Part shown: piece after piece, positions 25,600-33,608 of the stretch | Layout: each line of letters starts with the position of its first letter | Position numbering within the stretch: position 1 is the first letter of the stretch | Origin: Pseudomonas mandelii | GTDB taxonomy: Bacteria > Pseudomonadota > Gammaproteobacteria > Pseudomonadales > Pseudomonadaceae | NCBI RefSeq assembly: GCF_024138395.1 | Contig: NZ_JAMYDU010000009.1 | Location: 62,001-126,000 of the forward strand | Length of the DNA stretch: 64,000 bases | Direction of reading: 5' to 3' | The notes under the pieces: generated by a model | The model's input: the letters and a program-made list of their open reading frames with translations, nothing else | What the model was told of the DNA's origin: nothing | The model's database searches: none | Translations under genes and position numbers: made by a program

Positions 25600-26067
25600 A
25601 TGAAGCCGATTTTTCCTGCCGCCTGGTTGTTGATCTGCCTGCTAATGACCTGTCACCCGGAAGGCGTCATGGCGGCTTCCGTTCAGGAAAAACCGACAGC
25701 TAGCACACCTGCGAAGAAAGCGGCGCCGGTCAAAAAAGCCGCGCCGGCCAAAAAGAAGGCTGCAGCGGTAAAGAAACGTTCCCCCATTGCTTCCAAGTCG
25801 AAACCGGCCAGTGAAGTCGTGAAAACCAAACTCCCTTCGGCAAATCTCGACTTGAGCCTGCCCAAGGACATGGTCGAGGAACTGAAGCCGGTCGGCACAG
25901 TAACGTTGCCCCAACGCGATGCGCTGTTGCCGCAAATGTTCGGTGACAAGAGCAGCCCGTTCCAGCTCAACGGTCGTCTGCTCAGCAACGAGATGCAGCT
26001 GCAATTGCGCAATGAAGAGCGTCGGGAAGTTGAAGGTGCAGCGCTGGACTTCGAGTTCAAGCAGTAA
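25600..26067 (+). CDS. Secreted Lys/Ala-rich hypothetical protein
   Basis: A 155-residue protein with a signal peptide (hydrophobic run FPAAWLLICLLM, likely cleavage near residue 26, VMAAS). Then comes a strongly basic Ala-Lys-Pro segment with KKAAPVKKAAPAKKKAA pattern (residues about 39-60), like histone H1 or AlgP tails. The C-terminal half is acidic and ordered (LPKDMVEELKPVGTVTLPQ, GRLLSNEMQLQLRNEE). The basic tract can attract misleading translation-factor names. Function unknown; the tract could bind envelope polyanions. Confidence 0.75.
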   Translation: MKPIFPAAWLLICLLMTCHPEGVMAASVQEKPTASTPAKKAAPVKKAAPAKKKAAAVKKRSPIASKSKPASEVVKTKLPSANLDLSLPKDMVEELKPVGTVTLPQRDALLPQMFGDKSSPFQLNGRLLSNEMQLQLRNEERREVEGAALDFEFKQ

Positions 26068-26233
26068 ATCCTTTCCAATCGTGACCCGCGGACCAGACGC
26101 TTTGTCGGAGACTGGTCAGTCACGTTCGTTTTAGCTAAAAAACCCGGGCTCAGGTAATTTTAAACAGTCGTTTTAGCCGTTACTCTGTGCCCCGTCCCTT
26201 TAACACATTGCCCGTCGCGAGGAGCTTGTCGTC

Positions 26234-26488
26234 ATGAGATGCCGTGAAGGCTGTGGCGCCTGTTGCATTGCCCCTTCCATCAGTTCGCCGATTCCCGGCA
26301 TGCCCAATGGCAAAGCCGCCGGAGAGCGTTGCGTACAGCTGTCTGTCGATAATCTGTGCAGCATTTTCGGCGAGCCGGAACGTCCTGCGGTGTGTTCGGC
26401 ATTTGAAGCCGATGTCGAGGTCTGCGGAAGCAGCCGCGACGAAGCGATCAAATTGCTGGGCTGGTGGGAACAAATGACCGCCGCGTGA
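26234..26488 (+). CDS. YkgJ-family cysteine-cluster protein
   Basis: An 84-residue protein with a zinc- or iron-type Cys cluster: CREGCGACC near the start, then GERCVQL, LCSIF, PAVCSAF and EVCGS. This pattern fits the YkgJ/putative zinc- or iron-chelating family. The start ATG at 26234 has GAGGAG upstream. Pseudomonas commonly encodes this small protein; its role is unknown. It is followed by the START-domain gene on the same strand. Confidence 0.85.
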   Translation: MRCREGCGACCIAPSISSPIPGMPNGKAAGERCVQLSVDNLCSIFGEPERPAVCSAFEADVEVCGSSRDEAIKLLGWWEQMTAA

Positions 26489-26529
26489 TGTGTTCAACGA
26501 ACGGAACTTCGACAATAAGGAAAAAGACT

Positions 26530-27132
26530 ATGGGTTCGCTGCATCGTATGGCTGTGCTGTGTGGTTTGACGGTTTTGCTGGCCTCCACGGCCCAGGCCGA
26601 AGAATGGAAAACCGCCAAGGAAGAAGAGGGCATCAAGGTGTCCTTGAGTGAAGTGGCCGGTTCCCAATACAAGGCGTACCGTGGCGTGACCGTCATGAAG
26701 ACCACCATGGCCAAACTGCGTGCATTGCAGGAAGACTTACCGGGTGCCTGCGCATGGATTCACGAGTGCAAGACTCAGAAGTTGCTCAAACATGAAGGCA
26801 ACCAGAGCTGGACCTACACACAGTTCAATACCCCTTGGCCGGTCACTCCTCGCGACTCCGTATTGCATGTCACCACTGTTGAAGGTGCCGATGGCAGCCT
26901 GACCCGCGAGTTGGAAGGTCAGCCCAAGTACATTGCGCAAGAAAAAGATTTTGTGCGGGTGGCTCAGGTCAAAGGTTTCTGGAAGCTCGTGCCTAAAGGC
27001 GACCAAGTTGAAGTGACTTACCAGGCCCATACCGAACCCGGCGGCAGCGTGCCGTCATGGTTGGCCAACAAGTTTGTGGTCGATGCGCCGTTCAACACCC
27101 TCAAAGCCCTGAAAGAACGTGCCGAGAAGTAA
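26530..27132 (+). CDS. Secreted START-domain protein
   Basis: A 200-residue protein with a signal peptide (MAVLCGLTVLLASTAQAEEW) followed by a START/Bet v1-like lipid-binding domain: EEGIKVSLSEVAGSQYKAYRG, TYTQFNTPWPVTPRDSV, FWKLVPKGDQVEVTYQAH and WLANKFVVDAPFNTL. Relatives in Pseudomonas are periplasmic and uncharacterised; a hydrophobic ligand is expected. I chose the ATG at 26530, preceded by AAGG; the frame is open back to 26464 into the YkgJ gene. A terminator follows. Confidence 0.87.
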   Translation: MGSLHRMAVLCGLTVLLASTAQAEEWKTAKEEEGIKVSLSEVAGSQYKAYRGVTVMKTTMAKLRALQEDLPGACAWIHECKTQKLLKHEGNQSWTYTQFNTPWPVTPRDSVLHVTTVEGADGSLTRELEGQPKYIAQEKDFVRVAQVKGFWKLVPKGDQVEVTYQAHTEPGGSVPSWLANKFVVDAPFNTLKALKERAEK

Positions 27133-27569
27133 CCGCGTATACTTTTGATAATCCCGTTCAACAGCGCCCCGATTTGATCGGGGCGTTAGCGTTTTTTACC
27201 AAGGGGCGGGGCTTTATTTTGTTTCTGGATATGCGTTGAACGAAATTTTCACAAAGCCTCCAAGACAATTCACCCGCGCGTCAGCCCGTAAGCCTGAGCA
27301 ACTTTGCGCCACGTCTCTTGTCCCAGAACGCTGCAAGCGGCAGTCGGGGCCTGCGAGTCAGTAATCAATGGTAATGCCGCGGGTGATCGTGCAACATTTG
27401 CGCACCGCGCAAGCCCCGAGGCCGAGGACGGCCGACAGAGGGCAAGACAGCTGATGCCGGTCAGTTAAATGCAGGCCCGCTCCCACAGGTTCTGCTCGCT
27501 CTGACCAGCATAAAGGCAAGGCGCCGCTGTATTTTTGAAACTTCAACTTCCAATGGGTCCTAAAACGAC
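27133..27569. other. 437-base gene-free region
   Basis: It contains a terminator (27165-27197), then about 240 bases in which I see no gene or repeat, then a half copy of the mobile-element end sequence (GATGCCGGTCAGTTAA, 27453-27468) joined to a REP fragment (27474-27489). The promoter of the sulfatase gene must lie in the final part. Confidence 0.65.
27165..27197 (+). terminator. Rho-independent terminator of START-domain gene
   Basis: CGCCCCGAT-TTG-ATCGGGGCG gives a perfect 9-pair stem. A T-run (GTTTTTT) follows six bases later, so termination may be less than complete. Confidence 0.75.
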
Positions 27570-29663
27570 ATGGCAAACCCGGACGCCCTGAGTCAGCAGC
27601 GAGCTTCTAGTCGCCTGCTGCAACCGACCGTCAAATCGCATCTGGCCTACACGCTATTGTGTGCCCTGGTCATGATGGTCATGTTCAGCCTGCTGCGCGT
27701 GGCGCTGCTGGTCTACAACAGCTCGATGATCCTCGACACTCCCGCTTCGACCTTTCTGGAAGCGTTCGCCAACGGCCTGCGGTTCGACTTGCGCCTGGTG
27801 GTTTACCTCAGCATTCCGCTGCTGCTGGCATTGTTCAGCGCCCGAGCGATGGCCGCCCGCGGATTCTTCCGACTGTGGCTGACCGTTGTCTCGAGCATCG
27901 CGCTGTTCCTCGGCCTGATGGAGATGGACTTTTACCGCGAGTTCCACCAGCGCCTCAACGGTCTGGTCTTCCAGTACGTGAACGAAGACCCGAAAACCGT
28001 GATGAGCATGCTCTGGTACGGTTTTCCGGTGGTTCGTTACCTGTTGGCCTGGGCCGTGGGCACGTTGATCCTGACCCTCGCGTTCAAGGGTGCCGACCGT
28101 GCCACGCGTCCTCGCGGGCCGTTCAGCGGTGGCAGCATTGGTACGCGGCAGGTCGCTCCGTGGTATGCGCGTGGCGTCGTGTTCGTGGTCTGCCTGCTGG
28201 TCTGCGTGGTTGCGGCTCGTGGCACTCTGCGTCAGGGCCCGCCAATGCGTTGGGGTGACGTTTACACCACCGACTCGAATTTCGCCAACCAGTTGGGCCT
28301 CAATGGCACACTTTCGTTGATCGCGGCGGCCAAGAGCCGGATGTCCGAACATCGCGACAATGTCTGGAAAGCCACACTGCCACAGCCCCTGGCCCAGCAG
28401 ACCGTGCGCGATTTGTTGCTGACCCCGAGCGACAAGCTGGTCGATCCCGAGACCGCCGCGGTGCGTCGCAATTTCAGCCCCGACACCAACAAGACACTGC
28501 CGATCAAGAACGTCGTGGTGATCCTGATGGAAAGCTTCGCCGGTCACTCGGTGGGCGCTTTGGGTCGTCCGGGTGAAATCACCCCGTACTTCGACAAATT
28601 GTCGAAAGAAGGCCTGCTGTTCGACCGCTTCTTCTCCAACGGCACCCATACCCACCAGGGCATGTTCGCCACCATGGCCTGCTTCCCGAACTTGCCGGGT
28701 TTCGAATACCTGATGCAAACGCCTGAAGGCAGCCACAAGCTGTCCGGCCTGCCGCAGTTGCTCAGCGTGCGTGACTACGACGATGTGTACGTCTACAACG
28801 GCGACTTCGCCTGGGACAACCAGTCGGGCTTCTTCAGCAACCAGGGCATGACCAATTTCATCGGTCGTAATGACTTCGTTAACCCGGTGTTCTCCGATCC
28901 GACTTGGGGTGTGTCTGACCAGGACATGTTCAACCGTGGTCTGGAGGAGCTGAAGGCCCGCGATGGCAAGGACAAAAAGCCGTTCTATGCCTTGCTGCAA
29001 ACGCTGTCCAACCACACGCCGTACGCGTTGCCGACGCCATTGCCGGTGAAACCTGTGACCGATCGCGGCAGCCTCAACGAACACTTGACCGCCATGCGCT
29101 ACTCAGACTGGGCGTTGGGTCAATTCTTCGAACAGGCCCGCAAAGAGCCGTATTTCAAGGAAACCCTGTTTGTGGTGGTCGGCGACCACGGTTTTGGCAA
29201 CGAACAGCAGATCACTGAAATGGACCTGGGCCGCTTCAACGTGCCGATGCTGCTGATCGGGCCGGGCGTTCAGGAAAAATTCGGCCAGGTCGACCACACC
29301 GTCGGCACCCAGATCGACATCGTGCCGACCATCATGGGCCGTGTTGGTGGAGATGTGGTTCATCAATGCTGGGGTCGCGACTTGCTGAACCTGCCGGAAG
29401 GCGACAAGGGTTTTGGCGTAATCAAGCCGTCGGGCAGCGATCAGACGGTCGCGTTGCTCACTGCGGATCGCGTGCTGGTACTGCCCAAAGAGATGCCGCC
29501 GAAGTTGTATCAATACGAACTGGGCGCCAATCCGAAAGGCGAAGTGATCCCGGCATCGGCTGATGAAGCGGCGCTCAAGCAGAAGCTCGAGTCGTTTATC
29601 CAGACGGCCTCCAAAAGCCTGATCGATAACACCGCCGGTGTAGTTGACGGCAAGCCGGACTAA
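27570..29663 (+). CDS. LTA-synthase-family sulfatase-fold phosphoglycerol transferase
   Basis: A 697-residue inner-membrane protein. About five membrane segments occupy residues 25-220, followed by a periplasmic sulfatase-like domain. Active-site text includes VVVILMESFAGHSVGALG, the nucleophile Thr in SNGTHTHQGMFAT, and VVVGDHGFGNEQ. In Gram-negative bacteria such proteins transfer phosphoglycerol or phosphoethanolamine to glucans or lipids (OpgB-like). The acceptor here is not known. The gene stands alone between a gene-free region and a strong terminator. Confidence 0.87.
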   Translation: MANPDALSQQRASSRLLQPTVKSHLAYTLLCALVMMVMFSLLRVALLVYNSSMILDTPASTFLEAFANGLRFDLRLVVYLSIPLLLALFSARAMAARGFFRLWLTVVSSIALFLGLMEMDFYREFHQRLNGLVFQYVNEDPKTVMSMLWYGFPVVRYLLAWAVGTLILTLAFKGADRATRPRGPFSGGSIGTRQVAPWYARGVVFVVCLLVCVVAARGTLRQGPPMRWGDVYTTDSNFANQLGLNGTLSLIAAAKSRMSEHRDNVWKATLPQPLAQQTVRDLLLTPSDKLVDPETAAVRRNFSPDTNKTLPIKNVVVILMESFAGHSVGALGRPGEITPYFDKLSKEGLLFDRFFSNGTHTHQGMFATMACFPNLPGFEYLMQTPEGSHKLSGLPQLLSVRDYDDVYVYNGDFAWDNQSGFFSNQGMTNFIGRNDFVNPVFSDPTWGVSDQDMFNRGLEELKARDGKDKKPFYALLQTLSNHTPYALPTPLPVKPVTDRGSLNEHLTAMRYSDWALGQFFEQARKEPYFKETLFVVVGDHGFGNEQQITEMDLGRFNVPMLLIGPGVQEKFGQVDHTVGTQIDIVPTIMGRVGGDVVHQCWGRDLLNLPEGDKGFGVIKPSGSDQTVALLTADRVLVLPKEMPPKLYQYELGANPKGEVIPASADEAALKQKLESFIQTASKSLIDNTAGVVDGKPD

Positions 29664-29676
29664 ATTTTTTGCGCAA

Positions 29677-29711
29677 TAAAAAAGAGGCCCTTCGCAGGGC
29701 CTCTTTTTTTT
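29677..29711. terminator. Bidirectional Rho-independent terminator
   Basis: AAAGAGGCCC-TTCGCA-GGGCCTCTTT flanked by A-run and T-run. It serves the sulfatase gene on the plus strand and the DUF3309 gene on the minus strand. Confidence 0.93.
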
Positions 29712-29724
29712 GCCGGCAAAACCT

Positions 29725-29877
29725 TCATATCTTGCCAAGCAGCAGCAGGATCAACAGCACTACCAACACTACGCCGATGATACCGGACGGGCCGTAACCC
29801 CAACTACTGGAGTACGGGAAGACCGGCAAGCCACCTATCAACAACAGGATAAGAATAACGATAAGAATTGTGCCCAT
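29725..29877 (-). CDS. DUF3309-type 50-residue membrane peptide
   Basis: A 50-codon gene that length-filtered gene calling can miss. The peptide begins MGTILIVILILLLIGGLPVF and ends VVLVVLLILLLLGKI, with a central PYSSSWGYGPSG loop. It has two short hydrophobic segments around an aromatic-glycine turn, as in the DUF3309 family as I recall it. AAGGAAACAGAC gives a good ribosome binding site before the ATG at 29877. It faces the sulfatase gene across a shared terminator. Function unknown; relatives are often seen as stress-linked small membrane proteins. Confidence 0.85.
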   Translation of the reverse strand: MGTILIVILILLLIGGLPVFPYSSSWGYGPSGIIGVVLVVLLILLLLGKI

Positions 29878-30170
29878 GTCTGTTTCCTTGTTGGAAGCGT
29901 TGTGGATTGACCTAGCGTTTTAGCCATCAGCTGGACATGTATTAATCCTAGCTGCTTACAAATTCCGACTCATGGATATGACGAAAAATTCCAGTTTTTT
30001 TTAATGTTTTTGGAAAGCACGCTTATTTCTTTTACTGCGTCTCAAAGTTGAAACAACTGGACCGCGCCGTGGTTCATTGCTGGCCATTCAGCAATCTGAT
30101 GGAGCGTGGGTCGCGCATTATCCTTCGCTACACTCGGTACATCTTTCCCGGAACAACAAGGCTGTTTGCT

Positions 30171-30986
30171 ATGCAAAATCGCATGATGATCACTGGCGCG
30201 GGCTCGGGCCTGGGTCGCGAAATCGCGCTGCGCTGGGCGCGTGAAGGCTGGCAACTGGCCTTGTCGGATGTCAGCGAGCCTGGCCTGCAAGAGACCCTGA
30301 AGCTGGTTCGCGAAGCCGGCGGTGATGGTTTCATTCAGCGTTGTGATGTGCGCGACTACAGCCAACTAACGGCTTTCGCCCAAGCCTGTGAAGAGAAGCT
30401 CGGCGGCATTGACGTCATCGTCAACAACGCCGGCGTGGCCTCGGGCGGGTTCTTCAGTGAACTGTCGCTGGAAGACTGGGACTGGCAGATCGCGATAAAC
30501 CTGATGGGCGTGGTCAAGGGCTGCAAGGCGTTCCTGCCGCTGCTGGAGCAAAGCAAAGGCAAGATCATCAACATCGCCTCGATGGCCGCACTGATGCAAG
30601 GTCCGGCCATGAGCAACTACAACGTGGCCAAGGCGGGTGTGGTGGCTTTGTCCGAAAGTCTGTTGATTGAACTGGCTCACGAGGAAGTCAGCGTGCATGT
30701 GGTCTGCCCGTCATTCTTCCAGACCAACCTGCTGGACTCCTTCCGTGGCCCGACACCGGCCATGAAAGCCCAGGTGGGCAAATTGCTGGAAAGCTCGCCG
30801 ATCAGTGCTGCCGACATTGCCGATTACATCTATCAGCAAGTCGCCGCCGGCGAATTCTTGATCCTGCCTCACGAACAGGGCCGCATGGCCTGGGCGATCA
30901 AGCAAAAAGACCCGCAACTGCTCTACAAAGAAATGACCGTGATGGCTGACAAAATGCGCGCCAAGGCCAAACAATCCGCAGGCTGA
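30171..30986 (+). CDS. Short-chain dehydrogenase/reductase
   Basis: A 271-residue classical SDR. The cofactor motif is MITGAGSGLGREIA, then NNAGVASGG, the catalytic Ser in IINIASMAALMQ, and the YxxxK motif in SNYNVAKAGVVAL. The substrate is not deducible. I chose the ATG at 30171, because upstream codons to 30048 look non-coding. The gap before it (29878-30170) is AT-rich and holds only presumed promoters. The ynfA-like gene follows 64 bases later. Confidence 0.88.
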   Translation: MQNRMMITGAGSGLGREIALRWAREGWQLALSDVSEPGLQETLKLVREAGGDGFIQRCDVRDYSQLTAFAQACEEKLGGIDVIVNNAGVASGGFFSELSLEDWDWQIAINLMGVVKGCKAFLPLLEQSKGKIINIASMAALMQGPAMSNYNVAKAGVVALSESLLIELAHEEVSVHVVCPSFFQTNLLDSFRGPTPAMKAQVGKLLESSPISAADIADYIYQQVAAGEFLILPHEQGRMAWAIKQKDPQLLYKEMTVMADKMRAKAKQSAG

Positions 30987-31050
30987 ACTTGCCCGTGCGC
31001 AACACCATCGTTAGGGTGGCCGCAACCGGTCATCCTCACGAGACATCTGC

Positions 31051-31383
31051 ATGCTCAATTACCTGTGGTTTTTCCTCGCCGCGCTATTCGAAATCGCCGG
31101 CTGCTTCGCTTTCTGGATGTGGCTGCGCCAGAGTAAAAGCGCTTGGTGGATCGTCCCGGCATTGCTAAGCCTGATGGTGTTCGCGGTGCTGCTCACCCGG
31201 GTCGAAGCGAGCTACGCCGGCCGCGCTTATGCCGCCTACGGTGGCATCTACATCATTGCGTCGATCGGTTGGCTGGCAGTGGTCGAGCGGATTCGTCCAC
31301 TGGGCTCGGACTGGATTGGCGTGGCGCTGTGTGTGATCGGAGCGAGCGTCATCCTGTTTGGTCCGCGCTTTTCCGTTTCCTGA
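31051..31383 (+). CDS. YnfA/UPF0060 family small membrane protein
   Basis: A 110-residue protein with four membrane helices. Typical text includes [34 protein letters not shown] and [18 protein letters not shown]. YnfA resembles small multidrug transporters and has been linked to drug efflux in Shigella. It likely dimerises in the inner membrane. The stop codon TGA at 31381 is the first three bases of the csrA leader hairpin, so read-through transcription into csrA is possible. Confidence 0.92.
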   Translation: MLNYLWFFLAALFEIAGCFAFWMWLRQSKSAWWIVPALLSLMVFAVLLTRVEASYAGRAYAAYGGIYIIASIGWLAVVERIRPLGSDWIGVALCVIGASVILFGPRFSVS

Positions 31384-31537
31384 AGGATTGGTCCTTCATT
31401 CAGATCGGTTTGTCGGATACGTCCTTCAGGGCTCTGCATCCTGCGCTGTAGGGCGAGACTGTTTTGTTGTCGTTGCATTGAAGACCCGCTGCGCGCCGGG
31501 CATCTTCAAGGGCCGGTAACCCTGAAGGATGAATGCC
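31381..31537 (+). promoter_or_regulatory. Self-complementary leader of the csrA-like gene
   Basis: TGAAGGA-TTGG-TCCTTCA (31381-31398) is a perfect 7-pair hairpin. A second TCCTTCAGGG at 31422-31431 is exactly complementary to CCCTGAAGGA at 31520-31529, which includes the Shine-Dalgarno sequence GAAGGA. So the leader has two GAAGGA and two TCCTTC segments that can pair in alternative ways. AAGGA also fits the ANGGA motif bound by CsrA proteins. Regulation is inferred. Confidence 0.5.
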
Positions 31538-31723
31538 ATGCTTGTACTTAGCCGCGTTGTGGGCGAGTTGATATCCATTGGTGACAACATCACCGTGCGG
31601 GTTCTCGCCGTTAACGGAAGCAGCGTGCGCTTCGGTGTTGAAGCGCCGCAGCAGGTCAACGTACATCGCGCCGAAGTCTATGAGCGCATCCAGATCAAAC
31701 AGGCCAAAGCGAAAGCGCGTTAA
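31538..31723 (+). CDS. csrA: CsrA/RsmA-family RNA-binding regulator
   Basis: A 61-residue CsrA homologue (MLVLSRVVGELISIGD, VRFGVEAPQQVNVHRAEVYERI). The RNA-contacting Leu4 and Arg44 of E. coli CsrA are conserved. It differs from the best-known Pseudomonas paralogues RsmA and RsmE in details such as VVGELISIGDNITV, so it is probably an extra paralogue. I chose the ATG at 31538, nine bases after GAAGGA; an ATG at 31529 touches the Shine-Dalgarno and is less likely. It would bind GGA-containing mRNAs and small RNAs. Confidence 0.9.
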   Translation: MLVLSRVVGELISIGDNITVRVLAVNGSSVRFGVEAPQQVNVHRAEVYERIQIKQAKAKAR

Positions 31724-31728
31724 GAACC

Positions 31729-31956
31729 TCAGTCGAACAGATGCTTGGGCACGTCGTGCTTGAGCATCAACTGGCATTGCTCGCTTTCCGGATCGAAGAC
31801 GATCAGCGCCTGGCCCTTGGTCAATGCCTGGCGAACACGTAAAACGCGGGTTTCCAGCGGTGTGTCATCGCCGTTGTCCGTGCCGTCACGGGTTACGAAA
31901 TCCTCGATCAGACGGGTCAGCGTGTCGACTTCAAGTTGGTCGTGGGGGATCAGCAT
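31729..31956 (-). CDS. YheU/UPF0270 family protein
   Basis: A 75-residue protein starting MLIPHDQLEVDTLTRLIEDFVTRDGTD, the conserved opening of the YheU family. VRQALTKGQALIVFDPESEQCQL follows. It is a small acidic cytosolic protein of unknown function. It converges on the csrA-like gene with only five bases between the stops and no terminator. Confidence 0.88.
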   Translation of the reverse strand: MLIPHDQLEVDTLTRLIEDFVTRDGTDNGDDTPLETRVLRVRQALTKGQALIVFDPESEQCQLMLKHDVPKHLFD

Positions 31957-32042
31957 AAGGCACCTCGGCTAAACAATGGCGCGATGCTACGGCGAATGGG
32001 TGATTGCGGCTAGCCTGAGTCTGATGTGGCGCCTGATCTACC

Positions 32043-32126
32043 GCCTTCGCGGGCAAGCCTCGCTCCTACAGGTACGCGTCGTGAGGGATATATTGCTCTG
32101 TAGGAGCGAGGCTTGCCCGCGAAGGC
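32043..32126. repeat. REP pair in inverted orientation
   Basis: CCTTCGCGGGCAAGCCTCGC and its inverted copy, with about 25 bases between them, just beyond the end of the minus-strand peptidase gene. May serve as its 3' hairpin. Confidence 0.85.
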
Positions 32127-32160
32127 GATAGATCAAACACCCAATACCTCAAGAAAAGAA

Positions 32161-33351
32161 TCAGCTCTCCGAGCGCTGCCCCACCAAGCTATCCACCGAC
32201 GGCACCCGCGTATCGCTTTCCATCTGCGTCTCGTGTTCGATCTGGTGACTGAACCGGTCCAGCGATCCCTTGGCCGGTTGTGCATCGCTGGCGAACACTG
32301 GCGGGCTGAGGATATAGGCGCCGAGCAGGCGACTGAGGGCGGCGAGGCTGTCGATGTGGGTGCGTTCATAGCCGTGGGTGGCGTCGCAACCGAAGGCCAG
32401 CAGGGCGGTGCGAATGTCATGGCCAGCAGTGACGGCCGAGTGAGCATCGCTGAAGTAATAGCGGAACAGATCGCGGCGCGCCGGCAGTTCGTTGTCGCTG
32501 GCAAGCCGCAGCAAGTGGCGCGACAGGTGATAGTCATAAGGCCCGCCGGAATCCTGCATCGCCACGCTCACCGCGTGTTCGCTGGAATGCTGGCCGGGCG
32601 CGACCGGTGCGATGTCGATGCCGACGAATTCGCTGACATCCCAAGGCAGGGCAGCCGCCGCGCCGCTGCCGGTTTCTTCGGTGATGGTGAACAGCGGATG
32701 GCAGTCGATCATCAGTTCTTCGCCGCTGTCGACAATGGCTTTCAGCGCCGCCAGCAGGGCGGCAACGCCGGCCTTGTCATCGAGGTGACGGGCGCTGATG
32801 TGGCCGCTTTCGGTGAACTCCGGCAACGGGTCGAAGGCGACGAAATCGCCGACGCTGATCCCCAGCGAATCGCAATCGGCGCGGGTGGCGCAGTAGGCGT
32901 CCAGGCGCAATTCGATGTGATCCCAGCTGATCGGCATTTCATCCACGGCGGTGTTGAACGCGTGCCCGGAAGCCATCAACGGCAACACGCTGCCGCGGAT
33001 CACGCCGTTGTCGGTGAACAGACTGACACGGCTGCCCTCGGCAAAACGGCTGGACCAGCAACCGACGGGTGCCAGGGTCAGGCGACCGTTGTCCTTGATC
33101 GCGCGAACCGCCGCGCCAATGGTGTCCAAGTGAGCGGAGACGGCGCGGTCCGGGCTGTTCTTCTTGCCCTTGAGGGTGGCGCGGATGGTGCCGCGACGAG
33201 TCATCTCAAAGGGAATGCCCAGCTCTTCGAGGCGTTCGGCAACGTAACGCACGATGGTGTCGGTGAACCCGGTGGGGCTGGGAATGGCGAGCATTTCCAG
33301 CAGGACTTTTTGCAGGTAATTGAGATCCGGTTCGGGAATTTTGCTGGTCAT
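32161..33351 (-). CDS. M42-type peptidase of the NAGGN osmoprotectant system
   Basis: A 396-residue zinc peptidase fold (M42/M20-like). Metal ligands are visible in SAHLDTIGA, ARHLDDKAGVAAL, TITEETGSGAAAA and the later SDAHSAV. It lies downstream of the synthetase and amidotransferase genes for N-acetylglutaminylglutamine amide, the arrangement of the known osmolyte cluster. It may recycle or trim the dipeptide, but its exact role is not established. The ATG at 33351 starts MTSKIPEPDLNYLQ; the longer frame runs through repeats and is rejected. Confidence 0.88.
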   Translation of the reverse strand: MTSKIPEPDLNYLQKVLLEMLAIPSPTGFTDTIVRYVAERLEELGIPFEMTRRGTIRATLKGKKNSPDRAVSAHLDTIGAAVRAIKDNGRLTLAPVGCWSSRFAEGSRVSLFTDNGVIRGSVLPLMASGHAFNTAVDEMPISWDHIELRLDAYCATRADCDSLGISVGDFVAFDPLPEFTESGHISARHLDDKAGVAALLAALKAIVDSGEELMIDCHPLFTITEETGSGAAAALPWDVSEFVGIDIAPVAPGQHSSEHAVSVAMQDSGGPYDYHLSRHLLRLASDNELPARRDLFRYYFSDAHSAVTAGHDIRTALLAFGCDATHGYERTHIDSLAALSRLLGAYILSPPVFASDAQPAKGSLDRFSHQIEHETQMESDTRVPSVDSLVGQRSES

Positions 33352-33376
33352 GGAAACTCCTGATGGGTTGAGAGCT

Positions 33377-33482
33377 GATCGTTCCCACGCTCTGCGTGGG
33401 AATGCAGTCAGGGACGCTCTGCGTCCCCAGCGATTGCTGCGCGTCCGAGGAGTCATTCCCGTGCGGAGCGTGGGAATGATCA
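33377..33482. repeat. GTTCCCACGC-type intergenic repeat
   Basis: GTTCCCACGCTCTGCGTGGGAA is itself a hairpin; then GGGACGCTCTGCGTCCC, another hairpin, and finally ATTCCCGTGCGGAGCGTGGG. This is a third repeat family, different from the REPs, just upstream of the peptidase gene. Confidence 0.8.
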
Positions 33483-33514
33483 TGAATGGAAAGAATCTTT
33501 TGTGTCTGTTCGGC

Positions 33515-33588
33515 CGTCTTCGCGGGCAAGCCTCGCTCCTACATTTGACCGCGTAATCCCGTAGGAGCGAGGCTTGCCCGCGAAGGCG
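33515..33588. repeat. REP pair in inverted orientation
   Basis: CTTCGCGGGCAAGCCTCGCT and its inverted copy, about 20 bases apart, between the synthetase and peptidase genes. Confidence 0.85.
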
Positions 33589-33608
33589 CCCGTCCAGGCA
33601 CTACATCA

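Noticed and set aside
25600..26067. Lys/Ala-rich protein considered as translation initiation factor fragment
   Set aside because: The resemblance is only to a low-complexity tract; a signal peptide is present and no GTPase motif is found.
31529..31723. Earlier ATG for the csrA-like gene
   Set aside because: It directly adjoins the Shine-Dalgarno sequence, leaving no spacing; MLVLSR at 31538 matches the family start.
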